The notes beneath the pieces were generated by a model. The model saw only the letters and a list, made by a program, of their open reading frames with translations. It was not told the DNA's origin and ran no database searches. A stretch of 64,000 nt of DNA. Source: Valencia hispanica (lineage: Eukaryota; Chordata; Actinopteri; Cyprinodontiformes; Valenciidae). A program made the translations under genes and the position numbers. Where the stretch lies: assembly GCA_963556495.2 (NCBI GenBank), contig OY747721.1:13894649-13958648 (forward strand), in the 5' to 3' direction. This document shows, piece after piece, positions 53,365 through 63,048 of this stretch; position 1 is the first letter of the stretch; every line of letters starts with the position of its first letter.

Positions 53365-54266
53365 AATTGCCTTGCAAAAATACTCTTCTTAATTTTTTCG
53401 TAAAACACCAACACAAAGTAATGAATTATAATGTAAATTAGTAACAAAAAAAGTTATGTCTGATGTGTGTTTGTATTTAGTCACCTAAATGACAGATGAT
53501 GTCCACCTGCCTTTTGATTAGTGAACATGCAGCAAATTAATTTCCCATTGGTGTCAATTAAAATTACCATTGCAACTATTGAAACCTGTGTACGATTTAA
53601 TCTCAGTAGGAAAAAAATTGGACCACACGTATGGTGCAAAAGTAATACTCCCTCACCATGGTAAAACAATTTGGCGGTAACTGCATGTTGTGAGGAAGCA
53701 ATTCCCCAGCAGAGAGGGGGAACCTGGTCAGAAATGATAGGGAGATAAATAGAGTTAAATACAAGAGAAACCAGGGAGAAAACCTGTTACGTTGCAGAAC
53801 ACTTGAGACTGGATGGAAGGTGCACCTTCCAGCAGGACAATGACCCTGAATACACAGCCAGATTTACAATGGGATGAATTAGATCAAAGCACATCTATTT
53901 GTTAGAATGCCATAGTCAAAGTCTGAGCTTAAATCAAACTAAAAAACTTTGTGAAAAAAAACTTGTTCAGAGATGTAGATTGTAGACACGAATTGGTATG
54001 AATTTCCATTTTTACAAGTACACTGCTGGTAGACACAAGGTATTGACTTAGTTTTGATAAATACAAATGCACACAATACTTTTGGGGTTTTAGTTTGTAA
54101 AAATTTTTAAATACCACATGTCATTTCACGTCCACCTTACAAATATGCACTACTTTGTGTTGATCTATAACATAAAATCCCAATAATCACACTGAAGTTT
54201 GTGGTTGAAAAATGACAAAATCGGAAAAAGGTTATGAGGTATGAATACTTTTGCACAGTACTGTAA
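53365..54266 (+). mobile_element. internally deleted Tc1 element
   Basis: The left end near 53367 (TTGCCTTGCAAAAATACTC) and right end at 54247-54266 (ACTTTTGCACAGTACTGTAA) are Tc1-type inverted termini. The subterminal AACACAAAGTA on one side pairs with TACTTTGTGTT on the other. At 53810-53860 a remnant reads WMEGAPSSRTMTLNTQP in one frame, the alternate-frame shadow of the QDNDPKH catalytic motif (CAGCAGGACAATGACCCTGA). At about 0.9 kb it has lost much of its transposase. Confidence 0.7.
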
Positions 54267-54821
54267 TAGCACTTTACAAATTGTTCACATAAAAATAATA
54301 AGATATTTATTTAGCTGTTAATTAAAATTCATCCATGTATCAGAGTATTTCTTTTTGGATTCATTTAATGAGATTGCAAAATGTCCAATCTGCTCTCTTA
54401 ATTTTGACAAATATATGTGAAATGGTCCTTAAAAAAAATCCAGTTTCACAATTTGTTTTTAAAGGACTCTATGATTTATTGAAAATGAAGAAGGAATATT
54501 CTGGAATAGATTATTATTTTTATTCTATCCAAATATTCAATGCTGTTTTTTCGTCAAGAAAAAAACTCTCTAAACCTAGTGAAATAATCTTTTTTGTGTT
54601 GTCCCCACTCTGACATGCACTGAAGGATTAATCTTCTGCGTGGAGTTTTTTTCTCCTGCTGACATTGAATGACAGACGGAGCTATCTCTATCAGCTGCTG
54701 TATTTTCTCTATTTATGATGAGACCTCACATGTTGTGCATCTAGTTTCGGCGTCAACTCAAATTACAGTTAATACATTGGCTGTGATTAATTGAGGGATT
54801 ATTTGGGAATCTATGACATGC

Positions 54822-54850
54822 ACGCACACACACACGCACACACGCACACT
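54822..54850. repeat. (CACG/CA)n microsatellite
   Basis: Short CACACG/CACA repeat. Confidence 0.85.
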
Positions 54851-55321
54851 ATGACCACCACAATTTCCCAATGTTCCATGCACAGCTTTGCTGAATGATC
54901 GTGTGCAACAAAGATACAAGCTGTTCTCGTCCAAGATTAGAGAATTAACTTTTGTTTATGAGCAGCAGTTGTAGAGCCACAGAGATGAGATGTGGGTTAC
55001 ATTGTAAAACCAGCTGATGGGCATGAATGCAGCCTGGCCTCTTCCTTTCCCAGGATGAATCCTAAAGGAGCTTACACTCTAATATCCTGATGGGAAAAAG
55101 GCTTGCTTTAAGCTTGTACTGAATCGTCATGAGAATGCTGCAAAGGTCTGAGAGAAATCAGAACACAATGCGTCTTCAAAGAAATAGCTGATTTTGCTTG
55201 TTGAAGAGTGGTTTTTCTACTTGATTTTACCTAATGAGCCGTATTTGGAACAGGAAGAAGAGGAGTTTTGTTCTTTTTTACTTTTGTTGAAGCTGGAAGC
55301 TTGTTGCTGTAGTTTCTAGAT

Positions 55322-55558
55322 ATGATTCCAACAAAGATGCTAGTGTACAGGGGCCCCGATGGGAACGCGCACTCTAAGACCGTTCAAAATCCAACCAGAC
55401 GCAAGAAGTCAACTGGAGAGCTCTTCCAGAAGGGCTACAGGGTCAGGATGGCCCACGGGTTGGTCCCCGACAAAGAGGACCAGGACAGCTTCTGCTTCAG
55501 TCTTGGTGGATGCTTTCACTTTATTTCCTACTGGGGTAAGACCACAGAGGGGATGTGA
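55322..55558 (+). other. unidentified coding-like frame in the S3/S4 intron
   Basis: A 78-codon frame begins MIPTKMLVYRGPDGNAHSKT and has GC-rich third positions over about 45 codons (55340-55500), unlike the AT-rich surroundings. It contains a basic stretch NPTRRKKSTGELFQKGYRVR. No acceptor or donor lets it join kcnma1, and the opposite strand is also open (55409-55657). Most likely a fragment of a retroelement or processed pseudogene. I do not recognise the family. Confidence 0.3.
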
Positions 55559-55659
55559 AGGATTGGAGGATTGGCCAAAAGTTTGTTGGATCGTATGTGT
55601 CAGCTGGAGTAAATTCAGGATTTGGTGACATACTGTATAATGCTGCCAGACTGGCAAAT

Positions 55660-56584
55660 GCTAACTGTAGAGCTTTGGCAAAGGAATACAGGAGTTAACT
55701 TTGTTAAGATGGTTTATTAACACGCCTTCTTTTAATTTTAGCTTTTCTACATTCACAGACACCTACCGGTGCTTCATTTTGGAAATTATCAGCTCAGTTA
55801 AAACTAATGAAGATCAAATTTACTCAATTCTATTTTTTCTAAAATGTGTGGTGGTTTTGGTTATTTCCAAGCTGAATTTCTTCATTATTTTTTTTTAGCT
55901 TCATGGCCGATTATTTACTCAGGGCACTAAAAAAGGTTCTACAAAATCTTACATTTAAAAATTACAGTTTTATGCCATAAAACGTTTTATGCAAGACAGC
56001 CCTATTTCTCTTAACCTTTCTTGGAAACTGGATTGGGCTTCTTAAGCTGTTTTATTGCAGTTTTTGTATGGAATCAAAGTTTAAAACATTATTTTTTTAT
56101 CTTATATACTTCATCAGAAAGATGTGTAGTACAACATGGTATCACTTGAAAACAGAGATTTCAAAAGTTGACTGGACTCTGTTGTCAATACCTGTTATAA
56201 GGTTTACTTTAGATTGTATAAGAAGATGTTAAATAGAAGTAGCGTATGCAAAACATTTTTTATCATATGCCAGAACTGAAAGAGTAACACACACTTAAGT
56301 TGAAAAACTTGTTTAATTTTCTTGAGTTGTTAGATCTGTTAGATTAGTTATATTGCTTCTGTTGAACGCTTCAGATCATCAAACATCAATTTTTTTTATA
56401 GCAGATAAAGATATCCTGAGTAAATGAAAAAAAATCTATTTTTCAAATGTTGATATTATAAAATTCTTTCAAACCAGCCTCGCTCTTCCCAGTTACCACA
56501 AACCTAATTACTGCCATGAAGTGTTTTCCAATAACTGAGAATTATTTTTTTACATTGTGGCTCTCTTTTCTTTTCAGAAGTGTT
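55660..56584. other. kcnma1 intron, nothing recognised
   Basis: AT-rich; no feature supported. Confidence 0.4.
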
Positions 56585-57320
56585 TTTATTTAGGCACACT
56601 GGTGAGTTTTAGAACATTAAGGCTCTACTTAAGGTCACCCCATAGCATCTTAATTGGATTTAAGTCTGGACTTTGACTAGGCCACTTTAAAACCTTTTTT
56701 TAGTCATTTAGTGGTGGACTTGCTGGTTATCTTTGATCATTGTCCTGCTGCCTAACCCAAATGTGCTTGATGTCATAAACATGCTTCTACAAGGTTTGTC
56801 TCATATAAAGCAGAATTCAAGTCATTCATTTCCTGAAGCACCAAAGTAGCCCCAGATCATCACACTGCCTCCACCGTGTTTGACTGTTGGTGTGATGTTC
56901 TGTCATAATTTTATACCAGATGTAATAGGACACAAAGTTCTGCTTTCGCCTCATAAGATGATTTTTGGCAAATGTGAGATGGATCTTTGTGTTCATTTTG
57001 GTCAGCTGTGATTTAGGCCATTGAACTATCACACGGATGCCATTTTTGTGTCTCTTTCTTTTAGTTAAATCTTAAACACTGACCTTAACTGAGACAAGTA
57101 AGATCTACCGTGCTTTAGATGTTGTTCTGGGGTCTTTTCTCTTTGGTGATTTGTTGATGTGCTCTTGGAGTAGTTTTGGTTAGCTGACCACTCCTGGGAT
57201 GGTTCATGTTGGATGGTTTACCGGAGTCCCAAATCCTGAGAAATGGCTTTATAACCCTTTCCAGACTGATAGATGTTAAAGAATTTGTTTCTCATCTGTT
57301 AAATTAAATTTCTTTAGATT
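56585..57320 (-). mobile_element. degenerate Tc1 transposase
   Basis: Minus-strand relic. Plus-strand text such as GGACTTTGACTAGGCCACTT (about 56670), GATCATTGTCCTGCTGC (56737), GCCCCAGATCATCACACTGC (56849) and GACTGTTGGTGTGATGTTCT (56882) is the reverse complement of the catalytic region of a widespread fish Tc1-like transposase. Frequent stops. Termini are uncertain; the right end may reach about 57500. Confidence 0.75.
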
Positions 57321-58344
57321 GGGATGTGAAGGGTTGCTATGAGATCTTTTAGCATACTTCATGTTGTCAGATAAGTTGTGTTTAAGCGATTAGTTGATTC
57401 CGGTCAGTCAGTAATCTGTCCTGGATGTAGCTATTGAAATTGTAAAAAAAAAAGTATTTAATCATGGTTAATTTGTTTTAAAGAGGGGAGTAAGTACTAT
57501 TTAATTTTTTAAGTACCTGGTTGGTTTGTTTAGCTTCTTTAACTCAAAAAGTTGCCCTCATTTTGACAACAGCTTTTTGTATTTTAAGCTGTTTAATATT
57601 ACAGTTTCTTTGCCCATGTGAAACATTGGCAAAACAGCAAATCAAATTTTTTTTTTCAGGTTTGATCAAGTTTCTTTGTTTGATTTTCCAATTCATGCCT
57701 TAATTGAGTTAGGTCAGGAACCTTGCAGAAACCGTATTACTGCAATGCTTTTTTGAAAATGCCTGCTTGTTACAGATCATTTTACATGGGATTCCGGCTC
57801 AAGCTGGTGCTTTTGACACAGCTGGTTTAGTTGGTTATGTTGGCCTTGAACTGTTGGCAGCAGTCATCATCAGCCCTGTTTTTTCCCCCTCCTTCCTCTA
57901 TAAATACCCTCAAATTTAGGATTTGACGTCACAGCTGTTTACTGATTTGGCTTGACAGAATCCACCTGTCTTTACTCTAATCCAGGTTTTCATCTGTTCC
58001 ATGTTCACGGTTTTGCCTAGCAGGAATGACGCTTGTGCAAGATAGATGTCTGCCCAACCAGAGCCTCCTGGGATTAAAAGGAAAATGTTCTGAGTTGATT
58101 CTGGGCCTCTTTTTTGCTTTGTTTTTCGCCAGATTTTTATAAATAGTTTTAAATATTAAGTGCTTAGAGTTGCTTGTTGTTTTGGCTTTTTATTTTTTAT
58201 CATTATGAATCCACTAAAGCTGATAAATATGGATGAAAGTGTGAAAGGTATGATGCTGTCATTGTCGAGCCACGATTGGATCGATATGGCTTCTGGTTAA
58301 ATTCCAACAAGTTCTGAATGTTTTCTGTGTTTCTTTTCTCACAG
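57321..58344. other. kcnma1 intron, nothing recognised
   Basis: No feature supported before the S4 exon. Confidence 0.4.
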
Positions 58345-58420
58345 GTTTGAGGTTTTTAAGAGCCTTAAGGTTGATACAATTCTCAGAAATTTTACAGTTT
58401 TTGAATATTCTGAAGACAAG
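58345..58420 (+). CDS. kcnma1: BK channel alpha subunit, exon encoding S4
   Basis: Fourth kcnma1 exon, 76 nt. With the carried-over base it gives [20 protein letters not shown] and then NILKT plus two bases of Ser230. This is the S4 voltage-sensor helix with Arg207, Arg210 and Arg213 at three-residue spacing, followed by the S4-S5 linker. It is identical to human Slo1 over its length by eye. The acceptor is TTTCTTTTCTCACAG ending at 58344; the donor is CAAGgtaaga at 58421. Entry phase 1, exit phase 2. The exon boundaries match the known split of vertebrate Slo1 between S4 and S5. Confidence 0.96.
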
Positions 58421-59111
58421 GTAAGAGTCTTGATGTTCTCTCTTGTTTTTTCTTAATGTCACCAGTTAGCAATGTTAAACTCAATTGCTTATTTAAACAA
58501 ACTTTGCATGTGAAAGAATATTTTGTCATGAAATGAATGTAACATTTACTTTCAATTGGTTAACCACAACTTTAAAGATCAATCCTTGAACCAAGTAGCC
58601 TTAAACGAAGCAGATTTCTGTTTTTGCCTTTGCTGCTCAGAATTAGAGCTTGATGCACAGATGTCATGTCAGAAAGATTATAGCATAACAAAATCCTTCC
58701 GAATAATCTTCTTAGTCATTGACTCAGATAAAAGCACAAACACAAAAATTTAGACACAGTTTGTGCAAAGACATGTTACTGCAAAAAGTCCTGCAATATA
58801 TCAAATAATTAAAGAAGCTCACACTTAATTAATAACTCATGCACAGCACTGAGATTATCTGCTTAGAATTCCATGAATTACTGTTATAGGCAAAATGATT
58901 AAGATTATTATTATTTTTTTTTCCTTAATTGTATTGTACTATAAACTGTAAATCGTTGCTTCAAAAGCAGGTAGATTTAAAAAAAAGTGGAATTGAGCAC
59001 CTTATTCTTACAATTCTGTTAAACGTGACATCCAGTAAATAAAATAAAATTACGGTTGATATAATATATTTTCGTGTTTTTGCTTGTGTTTGTGTGTGTA
59101 ATTAAAAACAG

Positions 59112-59187
59112 CAACTCCATTAAGTTGGTGAACTTGTGTTCAATCTTCATAAGCACATGGCTAACTGCAGCAGGCTTCATTCATTTG
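59112..59187 (+). CDS. kcnma1: BK channel alpha subunit, exon encoding S5
   Basis: Fifth kcnma1 exon, 76 nt. It completes Ser230 and reads [20 protein letters not shown] then GFIHL, which is the S5 helix of the pore domain. The residue equal to human Leu239 is Cys here (TTG TGT TCA = Leu-Cys-Ser). That is the one non-trivial change in the S5 segment and may be a paralogue or lineage marker. The acceptor is weak in pyrimidines (ATTAAAAACAG, ending at 59111); the donor is TTGgtaagt at 59188. Entry phase 2, exit phase 0. Flanking introns are short (691 and 715 bp). Confidence 0.95.
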
Positions 59188-59209
59188 GTAAGTCATCCAC
59201 ATCTATTTA

Positions 59210-59491
59210 CAGGTGCATCTCAGTAAATGAGAATATCATGGAAATAATCATACTTTTATTCAAATGATTCAATTCAAACAGTGAAACATGTTTAGATTAA
59301 TCACACAGGAATATTTTTCAATCGCGTATCTATTTCTGTTCATTCTGATGAATATGACTTAATGCAAACCAAAGTTAGGTCATTTTGGAATTGTAAATAT
59401 TACTTATCTGTGTATCAGTTTCATGTTTTGAATTGAATTACTATAATACAATACCTTTTTAATGGTATCCTAATTTATTGAGATGCACCAG
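59210..59491. mobile_element. mariner-type MITE between S5 and pore exons
   Basis: 282 bp with ends CAGGTGCATCTCAGTAAATG and, read backwards, CTGGTGCATCTCAATAAATT (about 22 bp, four mismatches). Preceded by TA; no matching TA at the right. No coding capacity. Fish genomes carry many such GGTGCATCTCA elements. Confidence 0.75.
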
Positions 59492-59902
59492 AAGGAAAAA
59501 GCATGTCAGTGGTACAAAGATTGCATACAGTTTTAGCAGTCCGGCACTGAACATCAGCTTTGTGAGGGCTGCTATGTTCTTTTTTTGTTTTTTTGTTTAC
59601 TCTTGTTCGGTTGAATGGTATCTGTATGCGTTTCCATGAATTCGGTTGTCCCATTTTACACTGTTAAGGGTAAAAAGAAAAAACAGAAAGAAAAAAAATA
59701 TACCTCAAACAAAATTCAACAGTCTAATGATTTCACAAGTTACATGCTCTATATTGGCCATTAGAAATTAACATTTATAGTGTTGTATTTGGTGGAAGCA
59801 ACTCTGTAACAAAGAGGTAAACATCATATTTATACAATCAAAAATAACTGACTTGAAAACTTTTCATTTTTGTGGTTCTGTAAATCTCAATCTTTCTTAC
59901 AG

Positions 59903-60073
59903 GTGGAAAACTCTGGGGATCCTTGGGAAAACTTCCAAAATTCCCAAACACTTTCCTACTGGGAATGTGTCTACCTACTCATGGTTACGATGTCGACTGT
60001 GGGCTATGGAGACGTTTATGCAAAAACCACCCTTGGCCGCTTGTTTATGGTCTTCTTTATCCTTGGTGGTTTG
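59903..60073 (+). CDS. kcnma1: BK channel alpha subunit, exon encoding pore loop and S6
   Basis: Sixth and last kcnma1 exon in the window, 171 nt = 57 codons. It encodes the turret and pore helix, the K+ selectivity filter TVGYGD (Thr287-Asp292) and the S6 helix up to FFILGGL (Leu312), the inner gate region. Turret differences from human are Asn269 to Ser, Ala271 to Thr and Thr273 to Ser, all in the extracellular loop. The acceptor is CTTTCTTACAG ending at 59902. The donor is TTGgtaaaa, weaker than the consensus, at 60074. The family continues in phase 0 with AMFASYVPEI in the next exon, which is not found before 64000. Gating-ring domains therefore lie outside the window. Confidence 0.97.
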
Positions 60074-61244
60074 GTAAAAATCCCTCTTGTTACTCCCCTT
60101 GCTTTAAAATATGCTATTTACCCAGATAGCTCACCTTGCAAGGTGTTAAATGCTGGGACTTACTGTAATTAGCACCCATTCGGCTTTTATTTATGTCTTT
60201 TGTTGTTCACTACTTCAGCCAAATAGGTTGCATTGCAAGTATTTTATGAATAATGCACAGTATAACAAAATGTACAAGGATGTAAATTTTGCTTTGTTAC
60301 AGTTAAGCCCTAAATTATTCATAAGCCTGGCAGATTAAGATTTAAATTTGGTTTTCATTCTTCCATTAAATGTTTTTCAGATTTAAGAAAATGAGAAAAT
60401 CATCTCTCAAAAAAGTCTACCAATTTTGACTATCAATTTTGAAAATGTTGAAAATGATTATCTTTATTGGAATTGCATCAATTTACTTTCGCCATTATTA
60501 TTACCATTTTTATAAAAAAATATTTTTTTTACATATAATTGGTATTTTGATTATTTATTGAGCTACAAGTCCTTGCCATCAGCCTAATCCTTAGCTCTCT
60601 ACACATCTTCTTTATTATTGGATACAAGTCTAGAAGTTGGTTGGGTCACTGCGAAACGTTTATATTACTTCCAATCAGAAGAAATATTGGTTAATTGAAG
60701 AAATTACGTTAAACCTTAATTTGCCAAGTATATAAATTATTTTGGGCTTAACTGCACTTAATAATTACTTTGTGTCAGGGATATCTAATGGGTTTTGTTT
60801 CTTTTAATAATTATGAGAGTGCTACAGTTTCAGATGGCACGACCCTCCCCTTCCCCTTTCAACAAACACAGTGAAAGATTTGGGTATGATTAACTGAAGC
60901 ACAGATGTATGGATGCAGCAACATTACTGATTCTCACTCTGCACAAATTCTTCTCGCCATTGTAATTTCTTCCATAATGCTATTCCATCAATTCAGTAAG
61001 CAGTTAAAGAAAAACAAAAGTCAAACTACTGAGCTTTGGGAAAATATATTTGCTTTAAGCCACTAAGTCACTTTGCTGGCTAATTATTTATAGATAGTAG
61101 TATTTAAAAAGGCTGCCAGGGCTTATAAGAAACCAGCTTCTTCTTTGATGTGGAATAGGCTACAGATGTTTCCAGTGGAAAAAATAACTCAGAGCTGTCT
61201 GAAAGGAAGTTGTGTCAGAGAGGACAGGGTTAAGTTAAAAACGT
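60074..61244. other. kcnma1 intron after the S6 exon, nothing recognised
   Basis: AT-rich. The exon expected next (beginning AMFASYVPEI) is not found here. Confidence 0.45.
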
Positions 61245-61865
61245 GTGTAAAGAGCTAATTAGTTAATGTTGGGTATTGCTAATATTTCAGGTGGAGATCT
61301 AATGCTAAGAGCTAATTCAAATTTCAATTAAATTAGTAAAAAAATAATTTAGCCCATATTTTAAGAGCTAATGCTAATAGCTAAGGTGAAAACCTAGTTC
61401 AGACTATATTTTAAAAAAGCTAATGGAGTAAGCTAAGGTGAAGACCATAAATCGTAAAGCCCTTTTGCGAACAACTAATAGGAAAAGCAAATGCTAATAG
61501 CTAATGTTAATAGCAAATCCTGAGAGCTAATGTAAAGACCTGTTGTGAAAAGCTAATGGGAAAAGCTTAAGCTAACAGCTAATGTGAGGAGCTGATTTAA
61601 CTGTCTATTATAAAGAGCATATGCAAACAGCAAATGTGAGGATCTATGTTGAAAAGCTAAATGAGCATCCAGTATAATGCAAAGAGCTAATTCAAACAGC
61701 TAATATGAAGAGCTAATGCAAAAAGCTAGTGTGAAAAGCAACTGCAAGGAGCTAATTCAAATAGCTAATGTGAAGAGCAAGTTTTGGCTGTTTCACAGCC
61801 AATAGAAAGAGCAAATGTTAATCACGAATACAAACAGCTAATGAGAAGCGTTTACTCAAATAGCT
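61245..61865. repeat. degenerate AGCTAATG tandem repeat
   Basis: About 600 bp built from variants of AGCTAATG plus 5-8 variable bases, for example AGCTAATGTGAAGAGCTAAT and AGCTAATGCAAAAAGCTAGT. The words GAGCTAAT and CAGCTAAT recur every 10-35 bp on the same strand. It is an old, diverged simple tandem array of a kind common in fish. Confidence 0.88.
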
Positions 61866-61866
61866 T

Positions 61867-62199
61867 ATGGAAAGACCTATAGAGCCCCGGACGTCACGTG
61901 ACTCTCAGAGCGTAGGCGCCATGTTGGCAGGCATGAACCTCACCAAAATGAATGTCGCTGGCTGTGATTTTACTCCATCGGAGTTTACTCCCCATTTTAA
62001 AACGGAAGATATTATTGTCTATACCGGGAAATTAAAAACATTAAACATCTCCGACCCTTACCATGCCCTTTGGATATTTTTTAAAATTTCAGAAGCTGTC
62101 AGTGCGGACCTTTTACCGGACCTGAGATACTCTCACAACGGCGTCAGTTTGTTTTTAAAGTTGCTGGGGACAATAACCATAAACTTAAGTGTGGTTTGA
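61867..62199 (+). pseudogene. coding-like fragment of an unidentified fish multicopy protein
   Basis: A 110-codon frame; the likely functional start is the ATG at 61921 (MLAGMNLTKMNVAGCDFTPS). It continues with FKTEDIIVYTGKLKTLNISD and SADLLPDLRYSHNGVSLF. The leader just upstream, CCCGGACGTCACGTGACTCT, holds overlapping CRE-like and E-box-like words and resembles the leader at 4558. The composition is unlike the adjacent tandem repeat. It looks like the first exon of a multicopy, transposon-associated fish gene, cut off after about 90 residues. Family assignment is a guess. Confidence 0.35.
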
Positions 62200-62400
62200 A
62201 GATGGCTGGGGACAATTATTAATTATTCATATAGTCTATAAAGATTCATCTGTGCAACAATAAAACACATTCTCTTTGCAACCCTTGCAGTTATGTGTGG
62301 AGAAACTTCAACACTAACTTTCAGTTCAGAGTCCTGCAACAGGGCGGGTACCCGCGGGTGACTCGCATGAGGTTTTTACATCATAAAGTTGTGAAATTAA

Positions 62401-63044
62401 AGTGTAACTGAACCCCCTGAAAAATCATAACCCCGCCCCCAGACAACATTTGAAAAATCCTACAAAGTGGGCGGTGCCAGGAAGAACGGAGGGGTATGGC
62501 CAAGTGTGGAGGAAAAGCAGAGGGGGGGACGTGGGGGTGTGTTCCGGGGCGCTGAGTCAGCGCTGCCCGAGGCTGCAGCTGCAGCTGAGGGAGAGAGAGA
62601 CAGGATGGGTCCAGTCTCTGAATGGTAATGCTAACATAGGCTAACGTTCAAAACAGTATGTTAGCCATGCTAACTAAGTGCTAATGTGATAATAATGGTA
62701 ACCTGAAAACGCAATCCCACTCCAAACTGTCCACAGGGCCGGTATGTCTGATAGTTTTATACCCAAACCCACGGGGCGAGTCTGTGAGACCATGGCTGCT
62801 GTGACACAGTCGATGCCTGTGACGTAGAGATGTACCGCTCTCCACCAATCACAAAATTCCAATGCAGTAGCCACCGTTCAACCCTAAGGGGGCAGCATTA
62901 AGACGTTTTGACCAAAAAGTGTAGAATTAAACAAGTTTAGACCAAAATGTAAAAAAATCACCAGAAACTGAAAGACTACATTGGTAAAGACCCATTTATA
63001 CAGTTTAGAAGCAAAAAAAAGTTGTTTTGGGGTTTAGTTACTCT
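62401..63044. mobile_element. TTAA-flanked non-autonomous transposon, 644 bp
   Basis: Flanked by TTAA at 62397-62400 and 63045-63048. Ends AGTGTAACTGAACCCC and, read backwards, AGAGTAACTAAACCCC: a 16-bp inverted repeat with two mismatches. TTAA duplication fits piggyBac- or Kolobok-type transposition. The interior is GC-richer, contains GCTAATGCTAAC-type words (62620-62690) and no credible coding frame. Confidence 0.8.
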
Positions 63045-63048
63045 TTAA

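Noticed and set aside
55401..55520. Possible alternative kcnma1 exon
   Set aside because: No acceptor/donor pair in a compatible phase, and the translation resembles no known Slo1 alternative exon.
59870..60172. The 100-codon frame as a complete small protein
   Set aside because: It is the pore exon of kcnma1 read through both splice sites; the true coding part is 59903-60073.
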